Shown here: piece by piece, positions 1 through 10,562 of the stretch
How the letters are laid out: the number at the start of each line of letters is the position of its first letter
How positions within the stretch are numbered: position 1 is the stretch's first letter
DNA from: Cylindrobasidium torrendii FP15055 ss-10
Lineage: Eukaryota; Basidiomycota; Agaricomycetes; Agaricales; Physalacriaceae
Length of the DNA stretch: 64,000 nucleotides
Reading direction: 5' to 3'
Assembly (NCBI GenBank): GCA_000934385.1
Contig: KN880504.1
Span: 1 to 64,000 of the forward strand
The notes under the pieces: generated by a model
The model's input: only the letters and a program-made list of their open reading frames with translations
Databases searched by the model: none
Told to the model about the DNA's origin: nothing
Program-made: the position numbers and the translations under genes

Positions 1-2
1 GA

Positions 3-128
3 AAACGCAAGGCCAAGGTTGAGAAACCCAAGGAAGAGACGGAAGAAGAACGCGACGAGGACGAAGAGATGGGTGAACCTTCTAATGGTCACCACCAAGC
101 GGACGATGACTATGACGACGAGGACTAG
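3..128 (+). CDS. 3' end of an unidentified protein with an acidic tail
   Basis: The third reading frame is open from the left edge to a TAG at 126-128. It encodes about 41 residues: a Lys/Glu-rich stretch followed by a strongly acidic end (D-D-D-Y-D-D-E-D). The gene enters from outside the window, so no domain is visible and I cannot name it. Charged tails of this kind are common in nuclear and nucleolar proteins, but that is only a suggestion. Codon phase and composition fit a real C-terminus better than the other two frames, one of which is stopped early. Confidence 0.5.
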   Translation, partial: KRKAKVEKPKEETEEERDEDEEMGEPSNGHHQADDDYDDED

Positions 129-398
129 CGCAACTTGCATATCCTTATTCCTGTACACTAACACCGGCAGTTGTATCTATCGGCCACGGCCACAATGTTT
201 TGTATTCTTCTCGTGCTCCTTCCTGACTGTTGAAGTCGTTCATACACATTAGTGCTATCTAATGCATCTGGGTCAACATGCGCGAGCGCTCTCCGTGCGT
301 ACAGGGCTCTCCAGGGCGGCTTTACGCAGTTTGACGGACTGATAATTATGGACTGATATTCCCTTCTCTTAGCCATTGTGTCAAACTGTGCTATCTTA

Positions 399-1609
399 CT
401 AAACTAGCGGAGGACTATCTACGTAGAGCTGATGCATCTGTCCGGCGCTGTAACGCTCCCTGGGAAGGTCACGGTCCGCCACTTCAGACAGCCTGCGAAT
501 CTCAGCGATATCCTCAACGCTCAGCTTCACGTTTGCAGCCTCGACGTTGTCCAACAAGTACTACCGAAGCGTAAGCTGAATGGTCAACTTTATCTCTTCA
601 GTGCACGCACCTTGGCCTTCTTTGTCCCAGGAATGACAACGAAATGGTCTCCCTGTTCCAAGATCCATGCAAGTACGGCCTGCCCAGCGGACGCACCGTG
701 CTTCGCTGCGACAGCCTTGATCTTCTCGACGAGCGCGACCACCTTCGGAAAATTTTCTTCACTGAACTTTGGAAGTCCCAGTCTGAAATCACCCTCAGGA
801 AGGTCCTGGCGGGTCTTCAGTGCGCCTGTGAGGATACCACGGCCGAGCGGGGAATACGCGACGACCGTCACGCCAAGCTCCTTTGCCGTCTGGACGAGGT
901 TGATTGGGTCTTGCTCGACCTCAAGTGCGAATGGAGAGTACTCGACTTGAAGGGCGGAAATGGGATGAACAGCATGAGCACGGCGAAGAGCTACGGCGCT
1001 GCACTCGGAGAGGCCAAGATACTTAACCTTGCCAGCTCTACACAATGTTCGTTTTAGTGGGCAGGCGAGACCGACAAACAAAGAGAACTACTTGACATAT
1101 TCAGCCATAGTGGAAACGACAGTTTCGACCGGTACGTTGGGATCCCCGCGGTGTTGATAGAGCAAATCAATGTAGTCGACTCCGAGGCGCTTGAGTGACG
1201 CAGAAACTTGTTGGTGGATGTATTCCGGCTCGCTGTGGCAAGTCTGGAATCCGTAGCCAAACTTGGTGCACAGAAATATGTCCTTGCGTTTCTCTGGGTT
1301 TAGCTTGAACCTACAGCAGTGCATTCTGTCAACAACAGTGTCCAGGAATGATGGTCAACTAGTGTACCATTTTCCAAGGAGATCCTCATTGTCGCCATAG
1401 ACATCGGCAGTGTCCCAGAGGGTAGAACCAGTAGCATATGCTAAATCAAGAATCTAGAGGGGTCAGAAGGGGTAGGAATATATGAAAAGACACACTTTGA
1501 GGCGTTCTTCGTCGCTCGGCGCGTCGCCATATCCAACGCTCAAGCCCATTGCACCGAATCCGATCGCAGATACAACGGCATCACCAATCTTGCGCTGGAT
1601 CATAGGCAT
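399..1609 (-). CDS. Aldo/keto reductase, paralog 1
   Basis: NADPH-dependent aldo/keto reductase of the AKR13-like (YakC-type) group, predicted to be cytosolic and to reduce aldehydes or ketones. There are five exons: 1496-1609, 1368-1453, 1092-1310, 611-1037 and 399-560, giving 335 aa, normal for the family. The catalytic tetrad is visible as D and Y in [11 protein letters not shown] in CTKFG and H in YQHR. The cofactor-binding region ([18 protein letters not shown]) is present. The start is the ATG giving MPMIQRKIG, matching paralog 2. A TATA-like sequence lies at 1671-1680. It has the same exon pattern as the copy at 3342-4565, so the two arose by tandem duplication. Substrate is unknown. 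Confidence 0.93.
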
Positions 1610-2464
1610 ATCTGTACAAGGTGCGTGCTTGAGAAAGCTGCTGGATCTTTGGATTCTGTTTGTCAAGAGGTTTATATAGTATGTGTATAGAGCAACAAGT
1701 AGTGACGAGCACAGACGGCATTGTCAATCTTGTCATCCTCATACCAGTAACAACGCGAGTGGGTCGAGCGGTGGGTCGATTGCAATATATGGGCTTCATC
1801 CGGGCGGTCTTGATGCTATCTCGCCACCACGTGATCGCGATATTGATTCCATTGTTCGTGGATTACAAGGTCTCGCTGATGTACTAGTTCCTCCTTCGAT
1901 TGGCTGAAAATTTTGATTCTGAACTTAGAGTGGCCCACGATGGCGTCGTCAATGTGATAGTAAAGAGTGCTCGGTTGATAGTAGATACAAGTAGTAGAAG
2001 TAGTAGCGAGTCTCAAAAATGGGCAAATCAGAATACCACGTTAAGACATGATACGCTGAATGGGGAAGTCATTCCAATGACATGGACTCGCTTATACTCC
2101 GTTGTACAATCGTATGTTCTGCCGTAGATGCGTCCCAGAATGAACCTGGGGGTAATGTAGTATTACTTTACTCCCCGGAAGACGCATTCGATTCGCTTTC
2201 GCGTGTCTGTTTTGGTGCCAGAGAGACTTTCCGCCCATTTTCACGCGTCATGAGTCTGGGGCGTGAGGTCGCCATCCCTGCCGCACATGCAGTTCTCGAT
2301 AAGGAAAGGATAGAACAAATCTGAAGCCGGACTTAGGGGTTCTCACTCGACATTACTGTACAATCTGGTCCTAATCAAAATCGCATGGGAGTCAAGACAC
2401 GCAAAGATGCCAGAGCCTGAAATACACCATGTACATATGTACAGTAGCAATTACTATCAAGCAC
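1610..2464. other. Intergenic region with the aldo/keto reductase 1 promoter
   Basis: No coding region is supported here. The left part is the promoter of the minus-strand reductase: a TATA-like box at 1671-1680 and, at about 1799-1836, a block shared with the promoter of the second reductase that includes CACGTGATC. The right part is the downstream flank of the secreted-protein gene at 2465-2899. Confidence 0.5.
1799..1836. promoter_or_regulatory. E-box-containing block shared with the second reductase promoter
   Basis: The stretch contains GGGCGGTnTTGATGCTATCT followed by CACGTGATC (CACGTG at 1828-1833). The same arrangement occurs at about 4764-4800, at a similar distance upstream of the second reductase start (about 190-235 bp in both). 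CACGTG is the core site of bHLH factors; which factor binds is unknown. Conservation against otherwise diverged flanks suggests shared regulation. Confidence 0.55.
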
Positions 2465-2899
2465 TTAGGCAACGATCTCAAACTTGAACCGATCAACCAC
2501 TGCATCAATATGCTCGTAAATGCCATCGCCTTTGAGGAAGTAGCAGCGAGCCTCGAAGGTACCTGCAAGAATCATAAGGAATTATCGCGCACAAACGAAA
2601 TCCCGACAACATACGCTTCTCCTTGTCGATATCGCAAAATGCAGAGTCCGCCACTATGCTGACATAGCCAATTTCGGTTGGGTCGGGGACAGTGCTACAC
2701 TACGCTCAGTATTCGCTTCATCGAAACGATGTAATGCTTACTTTGTGCAGTCGGGGCCCCAGACATAAACGCACCAGTCGTCGAGATTGGTGGCATCCTC
2801 CGGAAGCCTCAGAGTGAGGGTCTTCCCAACAGGGTCAGCAGCAGCAGCTACGATGAGCGAAGAGAGAGCCGCAGAGATAGTGAAGAGTGACGCGAACAT
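2465..2899 (-). CDS. Small secreted protein, 111 aa
   Basis: Three exons (2742-2899, 2615-2694, 2465-2562) join in frame to 111 aa. The first about 20 residues form a signal peptide (MFASLFTISAALSSLIVAAAA). The mature part has four cysteines, in WCVYVWGPDC, AFCDID and ARCYFL, which could form two disulfides. I recognise no named family; it resembles the small secreted proteins common in basidiomycetes. It lies between the two aldo/keto reductase genes on the same strand. A TATA-like sequence sits near 2958-2965. Exon joins are inferred but each has GT/AG borders and keeps the frame, ending EIVA-stop. Confidence 0.72.
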
Positions 2900-3341
2900 T
2901 GTGTTTGTGAGTAGGATGAGGGTGAAATATGAATAAACCTCTTCAGTGCTACTGTTCTTATATGCGGACGCCGTATAAACGGCAAGCAACTTAAAGATAG
3001 ATTCATGCGGGCCATGCGTTCACGAATATTGCTTCAAATCACTTGCATCTCTGCCACGAGGAGGTCTGTATAAGACCAACATCAAGCCTCGGAACTACAG
3101 TTGATGGCATATGTCGAGCCGTCGGCGAAGGATGCATCGGCGTGGTTCACAGTGTTCGTCCCACTTCGGACATAGGAAAGCCGGTGTTTGAGTGTTGTTA
3201 TTCTGTGCTGATTTATCGAGGCTTGCTCAAATGTTACCCTATACTGAACCTGACTAGTATGCTGCGCGATTTTGAGAATGAAATCTCCCGAACTGGCCAT
3301 TGCATTTGCAATACATGTACAAAGTTATGCAAGTTGACTAT
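2900..3341. other. Intergenic region, no gene seen
   Basis: It contains the promoter of the secreted protein gene on the left and the 3' flank of aldo/keto reductase 2 on the right. The open frames here have no recognisable content. Confidence 0.4.
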
Positions 3342-4565
3342 TCACTGCTTCAGCGGAGGACTGTCGACGTACACCTGGTCCATAAGCATGGGAATATAGC
3401 GCTCCCTCGGCAAGCCGCGAGTCGTTTCCTCGGACACTTTCCTGATCTCTTGCACATCCTCAGGACTCAACTTCACATTCGTCGCTCCTACGTTATCCTC
3501 GAGGTACTACGGTATCATGTAAGCTTAGCACTGTGCTGATTTGAAGGAAGAAGGAAGTCACCTTGAGTTTCTTCGTACCAGGAATGACAACAAAGTGATC
3601 TCCCTGCTCGAGAATCCAGGCCAGCACAGCTTGTCCAGGCGATGCGCCATTCTTGGCCGCGATAGCCTTGATCTTGGCGACAAGTGCAAGGACCTTGGGG
3701 AAATTCTCCTCGCTGTACTTGGGAAGATCTAGTCTAAAGTCGCCCTCGGGAAGGTCCGCGCGAGACCTAAGCGCGCCAGTGAGGATACCACGTCCGAGAG
3801 GAGAGTATGCAACAACGGTGACGCCGAGCTCTTTGGCGGTCTGCACGAGGTTGAGCGGTTCCTCCTCAGTTTCCAGTGCGAACGGCGAGTACTCGATCTG
3901 CAAAGCCGAGATGGGGTGCACGGCATGGGCGCGGCGAAGTCCAGCAGCAGTGCACTCGGAAAGCCCAAGATATTTAACTTTTCCTGCTCTGAGAGGGATG
4001 TGCTAAGAGCGTTATTCTACGAAGTCAAAACAGGAACGTACTTGACATATTCCGCCATGGTCGAAACAACTGTCTCGATAGGGACGTTGGGGTCGACACG
4101 GTGCTGGTAAAGCAAATCGATGTAGTCGACACCGAGGCGCTTGAATGAGTTGGCGACTTGCTGGCGAATGTACTCCGGCTGGCTATTGCATGGGAATCCA
4201 AAGCCGAACTTAGTGCACAAGAAAATATCCTTGCGCTTTTCCGGGTTCAGCTTGAACCTTAAGTTATCACAAACAGTGAGCTTCGAGGCGTAGTGAATGT
4301 CTAGCGAGACGCACCATTTGCCAAGGAGGTCTTCGTTGTCGCCATAAATATCAGCGGTATCCCAGAGAGTAGAGCCAGCCGCATAGGCTGCGTCCAGGAC
4401 CTGGGCGATGTTAGCTACGACATATTACTTGTGCAAGGCTCAAGGCGCTACCTTCAGGCGCTCTTCGTCGTTCGGAACCTCACCATAGGCGAAGCTAAGT
4501 CCCATGCCGCCAAATCCGATTCCTGACACGGAGGTCTCGCCAATCTTGCGTTGAATCATTGGCAT
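3342..4565 (-). CDS. Aldo/keto reductase, paralog 2
   Basis: Second NADPH-dependent aldo/keto reductase, 335 aa in five exons: 4452-4565, 4315-4400, 4042-4257, 3562-3988 and 3342-3506. Exon lengths are nearly identical to those of paralog 1 (114, 86, 216 versus 219, 427, 165 versus 162 nt), so intron positions are conserved. The catalytic residues are present: D and Y in [11 protein letters not shown] in CTKFG, H in YQHR. The C-terminus includes a LPRERY motif shared with paralog 1. The ATG gives [14 protein letters not shown]-like sequence is at about 4625-4634. It is likely cytosolic; the physiological substrate cannot be inferred. Confidence 0.93.
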
Positions 4566-5076
4566 ATTTGTTCGAAGTGATAGAAAGAAGGGAAGTTGTG
4601 GTTTAGACGACGAAGAGTCCTCGACTTTATATCCACTCCGGCCGTAGCCCCTAGGTCTGACGCGTTCAGGCCGCCGACATTCACACCTTGACAGATATTG
4701 GAAGATGTGTAAGTTGCTTATTCCAACAATGCAGTCGTAATGGTGCCGCACTGCCAAGATCGCCGGGCGGTATTGATGCTATCTTTCTTGCACGTGATCA
4801 TTCTTCTTCACGTCACGCGTCACGCAAGGCTTGAATCCCATTCATGAAGCTTTGCTTGGAGAACTGTAATACGAAATGCAATCAGAAAATAAAACATTGA
4901 GAGTTAAAATATCCACCACCGAGCATTCCCTCGTAACGGCCGACGCTGTCCGCCCACTCTCTTACAGATGGTACCGCAATGGTACACATCGACAGGTCTT
5001 CCTTCATACAAATTCCTAGTATCCTGAATAACGATGTGTCCGGCGCATTATACGTAGGAGTCCTAAGGATGGCGCA
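4566..5076. other. Intergenic region with the reductase 2 promoter
   Basis: No gene is supported. It holds the TATA-like element at 4625-4634, the shared promoter block ending in CACGTGATC at 4791-4799, and several CACGTCA/CACGCGTCA-like sites just beyond it at about 4806-4826. Confidence 0.45.
4764..4800. promoter_or_regulatory. E-box-containing block shared with the first reductase promoter
   Basis: GGGCGGTATTGATGCTATCT is followed by CACGTGATC with CACGTG at 4791-4796. It is the counterpart of the block at 1799-1836, about 200-235 bp upstream of the reductase 2 ATG. Confidence 0.55.
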
Positions 5077-5565
5077 TTAATATCCCCGAATCCCAATTCC
5101 ATGAGTCGTAGTCCATTCCCTCCCCGCCGCCTTACACTGTGTGTTCTGTACATCACACTCTCCTACATCAACTCCGGCAGAGATACAGGCGTGCTTCTGT
5201 GTATCGCAGGACTGGGACAGCGCCAAGTGGACGCTGGTGAACACCAAGCCGTCGACAGCGAAGCGTTGTCTACTTCAGGTAAGATATCGTCGACTGCGTT
5301 CATCGCGATCAGATTGAGGTCCCTGGAAGCGATGACAACGGCAGGTGGGGGACCGCCAACTGAGGGACGACGTGAGTGATACTTGAGGCAGAACGTTGAA
5401 TATGAAAACTCACGCGTTCCAGTGAAAGTTTGGAGATTGCTGAGGGTGATTCATTAGAGGTTGAATGGACAGAACAAGCGCCTGCTCTCACCTCCCAAAA
5501 GGGATGGCTGCAAAACAAGACGAGGCGCTAAACAAAGCCAAGCCCAGGAGATGTAGGTGAACCAT
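5077..5565 (-). CDS. Small secreted cysteine-containing protein, 106 aa
   Basis: Four exons (5492-5565, 5414-5439, 5274-5359, 5077-5211) join to 106 aa. The N-terminus is a clear signal peptide (MVHLHLLGLALFSASSCFAA). The last exon carries a repeated C-D-x-Q pattern: SCDTQKHAC and ECDVQNTQC, four regularly spaced cysteines that I associate with a recurrent small secreted protein motif in mushrooms. The second exon is only 26 nt. A TATA-like sequence (TATATAAAG) lies at about 5607-5616. The intron between exons 3 and 4 is inferred; reading through it would give a less convincing C-terminus. Function unknown; possibly cell-wall or effector-like. Confidence 0.65.
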
Positions 5566-5978
5566 TGCCGGGGGAGGACTGGGAAGGAACAGCTGGCCTT
5601 TATATATGACGGTCACCATATCCCCTGCTAAATTTCGGTGCTACCGAGCTTCTCTCGAAAGGCTGATTGGAATTTACTTTGATGCATCAAAAGTATTGTC
5701 GGTTTAGTATCGCCGCCAGCACTGACGAGGCTCATGGGTTGTTAGTGCATTCCTCCCGGGGAAGTGACCCCATACAGAGTGCACAACCGTACATTTGTTA
5801 GGACACTGACCAAAATGAAATGTCAGACAGCGTCGTGGTGGGAGACACCAACATCCTTCGTGTACGCTGGCCATGAGCATGGTGTCCTTAGACAGATTCC
5901 GCAGCAACGGGGACCAAGAGAAAGCACATTTGAAGGGGTGTGAAATGAAGTCAAATTAGACAGGGATTAATGAAGCCG
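5566..5978. other. Intergenic region, no gene seen
   Basis: Apart from the secreted-protein promoter on the left I see no coding or structural signal. A 67-codon minus-strand frame at 5704-5907 has no recognisable content. Confidence 0.4.
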
Positions 5979-6860
5979 TTACTTTTCCACCTCTGCCACC
6001 TCTCCCTTTGGCGCCTCCACAGCAGCCAGATCAATCGTCTCACCCGCTTTCCGCTTGCGCTTCCAGTCGCCAACGGTGTTCTCGACAAGATTCTCCCGCT
6101 CCAACCTGCGTTCAGCAATCTTGCGAATAATCTTGTCGCGGGTGAGGAGGATGGAGTCCTTAAGCTTCGTCTCTTTCTGCTTGTGCATCGTCTGCTCCAA
6201 CATAGCCATGCGCTGTGCCTTGTTCATCGCGTCCCGCTGGAAGTGCTCTTCGATGAGCGCCTGCTTGGCCTCGCGCTGCTCCTCGGTCATCGTCGCCTCC
6301 GTATGCGGGAAGTAAAATGGCTCCACAAGTCCAACCACCGCCTTCTTGTACTGCTTGATGACCTTCCTATTCGACCGCTTCCCAGGTGCCGCATTCATGT
6401 ACACCGCCGTGCGAATGTAGGTCACCGGAACACCATACACGGCCTGGAGGTACGACCGTATGTCCGGCTTATTGAAGTTGAGTGGAACATAGAATGTCGC
6501 GTAGTTGGGGTTGTATTCATCGCCGGGCGGAGTGTAGTTTGGGATAATGCCAAAGGTGGACGTGGGGAGGAAAATGGGTGTGCCCGTCACCTTGTTGCCG
6601 ACCACACCGCGTATTCGCTGACGCCGCCCGTTTTCGCGCTCCAGCCATGCCGTTGGCGTAAGCTTGTCCGGGGAAATGCGTCCAATCTTCACCAAACGCC
6701 GGTACCGCGCGAGCTGGCTTGGGTTGAGTCCGTCGTCTGACATTTCCGTGTCTTTGGCCTCCATTCGGCGCAGACGGACGGCGAGCGGCGCCTTGTCCAG
6801 CAGCACGTTGCCCAAAACCGGGGGCTTCGTTGAGTATAGCCTTCGCAGAGCGCCTAGCAT
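5979..6860 (-). CDS. MRP20: Mitochondrial large-subunit ribosomal protein uL23m
   Basis: Single-exon gene of 293 aa. The N-terminus (MLGALRRLYSTKPP) is a typical mitochondrial presequence rich in R, L and S. The central part, around residues 115-185, matches the uL23 fold: FYVPLNFNKPDIRSYLQAVY, then VPVTYIRTAV and a basic patch GKRSNRKVIKQYKKA that would contact rRNA. A long charged C-terminal extension follows (helical, E/K/R-rich), normal for fungal uL23m. It acts in the mitoribosome at the peptide-exit side. The symbol follows the yeast protein; orthology is by family resemblance only. Confidence 0.85.
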   Translation of the reverse strand: MLGALRRLYSTKPPVLGNVLLDKAPLAVRLRRMEAKDTEMSDDGLNPSQLARYRRLVKIGRISPDKLTPTAWLERENGRRQRIRGVVGNKVTGTPIFLPTSTFGIIPNYTPPGDEYNPNYATFYVPLNFNKPDIRSYLQAVYGVPVTYIRTAVYMNAAPGKRSNRKVIKQYKKAVVGLVEPFYFPHTEATMTEEQREAKQALIEEHFQRDAMNKAQRMAMLEQTMHKQKETKLKDSILLTRDKIIRKIAERRLERENLVENTVGDWKRKRKAGETIDLAAVEAPKGEVAEVEK

Positions 6861-7045
6861 TGCGTCGGAGGGACTTGGGCGTCAGGGCAAGAAAAGCAAT
6901 ACCACGTGCTCTGATCCGTTGCGACTTCGGCTTGCTGCGCCACGCATCAAAGTCGCAAATCCAGTATACTGACTTTGAGAGACTGAGTCTACATTCCAAG
7001 AAGGACAGTTGACATCATGGGTAGGCATAAATCATTCTGATACAT

Positions 7046-8272
7046 TCAAGAAATATACCATAATCCTAGGTGTTGGTGATAGCTAACGCGTACTCCTCGT
7101 ACCTCCTCCTGCTCCTTCTTTAGGTGTTTGTACACCGATAGTTCTTCGAAAGGTGCGCCCATGCTCCGAAGAGTTGATGCGACGAAACGTAAATCTTCTT
7201 GTGGTGATACGGGGGTGATATACAGTGTTTTCAACCTCTTGAGTACAGTTGGATGCTCGCCGGTTTCGTGCAATTTCTCCAGCAACCCCCATGTCAACTC
7301 GCTGCTGAAGAAATGCAGAGACACTATCCCAGGCGTCTGTTCCATGAGATCAATGACCCCATCCAACAACCCAGAGCGTGCATATCCGTATGTCAAGTAA
7401 TAATCGTCTGGAGCAGCGTGGCTGTTGGGGTAGATACATGCGAGTGTGGCAAGCGATGGAAACTGAAATCGAGACAAGAACCAAGGAAGGATCGGGTTAT
7501 CCGCCGCAGACATGATATACATGGAGGACAGGTTGGCGAAAGTTGTTGCGCCACCGACGACAGCGTCGTCGTCGTCCCATGGGTCTGCATCATCGCCTAG
7601 TATGGCATATAATGCCTCAAGCTTCGGCATCTGCATAATGCGCGGTAAGTTGTACTTGTCCGACTTGTAACGAATAATCTGGTCCCATGGCGCCTCTATG
7701 TAGCTGGCTCCGCTGCGCATGTTTTGCTCGAAATGCAGGAGAGCCGGCGTGTCAAGGGTGGTGGAAGGGATAATCAGACACTGGGAGAAGCATACAGATA
7801 GGTGAGTGAGAGCGGGAAACTGTCTTTGCTGGAACATCGCTCTGAACTGCGTCGGCTCAACGGCGCCAAAGCGAACGCATCGCCAACGTGTGCTCGCCGC
7901 CAGAATTGCTGCTGAAACATGGTTGTGGTTTGAATTGAGGTCAGTCCGGACTGATATGTCGACCGGAAGAGGTTCTGAGCGACGAAGGTAGAGGTCTATT
8001 CGGCGCTGGAAAGCGCCGTGGATACGTGGGATATCCATGATGCTGCAAGTTGACCATAGTTCAGGAGTGGAAAGCGCCAGGGCGCGCCAGTTTTGATTGA
8101 CTTGCGATAGTGTCCACGGTGGATAATTCTTGTCGAGCGAGGAATGTAGCGGAAATGCACCCTCTTCAAAACCATCCACTACAGCCCTGGGAACACATTT
8201 CACAAATATCTCTCTGAGAACATCGTCCGGTAGGGTACAGACAGAGTTTCCGGCGTGTGGAAGAGTCGTCAT
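7046..8272 (-). CDS. F-box-like protein, 408 aa
   Basis: Single-exon gene starting at the ATG that gives MTTLPHAG; the frame stays open to a GTG at 8296, but that is not a likely start. Residues about 15-70 carry the F-box-like pattern of basidiomycete proteins: LPDDVLREIFVKCVP, then WTLSQVNQNWRALALSTPELWS. The rest is the leucine-rich, poorly conserved segment typical of these families, with LxxL spacing. F-box proteins are substrate adaptors of SCF ubiquitin ligases; the target is unknown. It is transcribed divergently from the F-box gene at 8358, with only 85 bp between the two ATGs. Confidence 0.8.
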   Translation of the reverse strand: MTTLPHAGNSVCTLPDDVLREIFVKCVPRAVVDGFEEGAFPLHSSLDKNYPPWTLSQVNQNWRALALSTPELWSTCSIMDIPRIHGAFQRRIDLYLRRSEPLPVDISVRTDLNSNHNHVSAAILAASTRWRCVRFGAVEPTQFRAMFQQRQFPALTHLSVCFSQCLIIPSTTLDTPALLHFEQNMRSGASYIEAPWDQIIRYKSDKYNLPRIMQMPKLEALYAILGDDADPWDDDDAVVGGATTFANLSSMYIMSAADNPILPWFLSRFQFPSLATLACIYPNSHAAPDDYYLTYGYARSGLLDGVIDLMEQTPGIVSLHFFSSELTWGLLEKLHETGEHPTVLKRLKTLYITPVSPQEDLRFVASTLRSMGAPFEELSVYKHLKKEQEEVRGVRVSYHQHLGLWYIS

Positions 8273-8357
8273 GGTGGTAAGAGTCACGCCAAACACCAGG
8301 TGTGATCACTGTGATCCGTTCGGAGCGGGAGCACTTGACAATAATTATTGTCCTTTT
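8273..8357. promoter_or_regulatory. Short bidirectional promoter between two F-box genes
   Basis: Only 85 bp separate the divergent ATGs at 8272 (minus) and 8358 (plus), so both promoters and 5' leaders must overlap each other or the neighbouring coding sequence. I see no clear TATA box. Confidence 0.45.
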
Positions 8358-10126
8358 ATGCCATCACTGTCACTTACGCTCCTCCCTCCGGAGGTGCTCA
8401 CAGAGACTTTGCTCTATCTAGACGTGCGCTCCTTGACACGATGCTCCGCCGTGAGTTCGTCCTTTCCCAGCGTTCACGTTCATTTGCGAATTGTGTAGGT
8501 GTGTCGGACACTGGACAGGATAATCCGCGGCTCTGTAGCCATCAACTACCTCATCGAACTCGGCTTCGAGGACATGGACGACCCATGCATCGCTCCTGGG
8601 ACGACATCTGACCGTCTAAGACGCCTCCGTGCCCGAGGTCGTGCATGGGCCCAACTGGATTGGGGGCCAATATCGCGTATCCCATCGCCCGGAGAGTGCA
8701 GCGCATACGAAGTCATCGACGGCCAATTCGTCAAAATGGTCTGGGGCAAGGAAATAACCGTCCTCAACTTGCCTTCTGTTGGCACCAAAGCTAGTCTCGA
8801 ACACAAGGACGATGTGGATGGCATGATCAAAGACTTTGCCTTGGACCCCAGCCAGGATCTCATTGTGTATTTAGAGGACGATGCATCGTGCGTGTTGACC
8901 CTTTTTCCCCTTCAACGCGATCTAATAAACACGTTTAGACCGCCCTCGTTTGCACAACCACGCAAACTCACCATGCACATTCGGACTCTGTCTACAAATC
9001 AGCCACATCCCAAGGCGAAGCGCCCCATACTCCCTATCACAATAGATCCAGACGATACCTGGGCGAACATGCTGGGTCTTGTCACAATACAACTTATGGA
9101 AGATACCCTTGTCTTATTCGTCCGTAACCCCTTCACCAGCTCCCGACTCGTAGTCTGGAACTGGAAAGATGGCGAGGAACTTGCTGTACGTCCCTCCATT
9201 CTTCTTCTACCGTTTTCCTCACAATCCCAGGATTTCGATGCCCACGAGGAGAACAATGCTATTCACTTTGGCTTTATCGACAGTCGCACTTTCCTCCTGT
9301 CCTGCTCGACACAACCAGGTGGTTGTATCTCCATCATGCGACTAGAAGAGGGCAAGAGCGAGCCGCGATGGATTGCTTCCTTGCTCATGCCAGAAACGAA
9401 ACCTGGCGTCCGCGTAGACGCTTGTATCACACACTGCTCCGCCGTCCCTCGACATCCCTCACGGCCAACGCCTGCCCCCAACAAGCGCATCCATACCTTC
9501 ACACTCACATACACACGCGAAAATGACACCGACGAGAACCACGCTTCGCATTGTCTTTTCGTGCCGAACGACTTTTTCCTCAAAGTGGTGGCAGAGAGCC
9601 GGCGCGGATACGAGCCTCGGATTATACCTTGGCATGAGTGGGGCACGGCCAACTCGCGGTTTGTCAAGATGGCTGGGACGTACCACTGGATGAGGTCGGT
9701 CTTCCCTCACTATCAAATCACATCGTGCTGATTGCCAGAACAGGTATGTATCTGGACAGAAGGTTGTCTGCCCAGCGCCCCCGGACGGCGATGTCGTGCG
9801 CATATACGATTTCAACATACATCCTACACGATTACTGCCTGAGTCGGATGTACTACACGCTGAGCTCGGCTGCGGCCGCGTCCGTCGCGGGAAACTCTTC
9901 AAACGGGATGTATGGACGGCTTTGCCATACTATGAACTGACGAGAAAAGTGGAGCACGAATATTCGGGCTATATGATTGACGAGCAGAGGATAATCGGAT
10001 TGCAGGTGTGTATTCTTGTGTAATGTCGGGCTGTGGGTTTACTCACTGATGATTGCCTTGAAGACGTCCGAAGGCCCAGACGGTCTTGAGCTTGAGTACA
10101 TCGACGTGTACCCCATAAAAAATTGA
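8358..10126 (+). CDS. F-box protein of the beta-propeller-like mushroom type, 505 aa
   Basis: Six exons (8358-8450, 8499-8887, 8939-9185, 9231-9694, 9744-10005, 10064-10126) sum to 505 codons in frame. The N-terminus is an F-box: LLPPEVLTETLLYLDVRSLTR, continuing across intron 1 to CSAVCRTLDRIIRGS. The remainder has the W-x-W-K-D-G / Y-D-F-N segments I associate with the large basidiomycete F-box family with propeller-like C-termini (VVWNWKDGEEL, WMRYVSGQKVV, VRIYDFNIH). The introns at 8888, 9186 and 9695 are inferred from that pattern; two have lengths divisible by three. It is a likely SCF adaptor, target unknown. Confidence 0.75.
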
Positions 10127-10562
10127 GGAGACTCTGCCTGCACTTTATCTATTTAACATGGCCCCGTACGCTAGGTACTGTGACCTGGGCCAAGGGAACA
10201 CTGGATGTATCTTAATATGTACCGCTTTCTTCTGTATCAAAACACATTTATAACCATTGGATATTAACAGATTTTGTGCCCACTAACAAGTATTTCAAGC
10301 TGATCCAGTTCAGACACCTTTGCGCAAAGTCTTCCTGTCAAGAGCAAACTACATATACGCACAGGACACGCGCAATGTGAAAGGCTGTGTAACAGACTTA
10401 GTAGTAACGTCCTGCTAGTGCGTCTCGAGCAACGGCGGTCAGTGTCTTCTCAAACGTCCTAACTAGGAGCATGGTTCCAGTCAGAAATCCCACCGTCCCA
10501 CTGAGTTTATCCAAGCCCCAGTGCATTATATCAAACCTAATTAACATACATACCATACCCAT
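10127..10562. other. Intergenic region between convergent genes
   Basis: This is the 3' flank of the F-box gene (plus) and of LCB1 (minus). I see AT-rich sequence and no coding signal. Confidence 0.4.
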
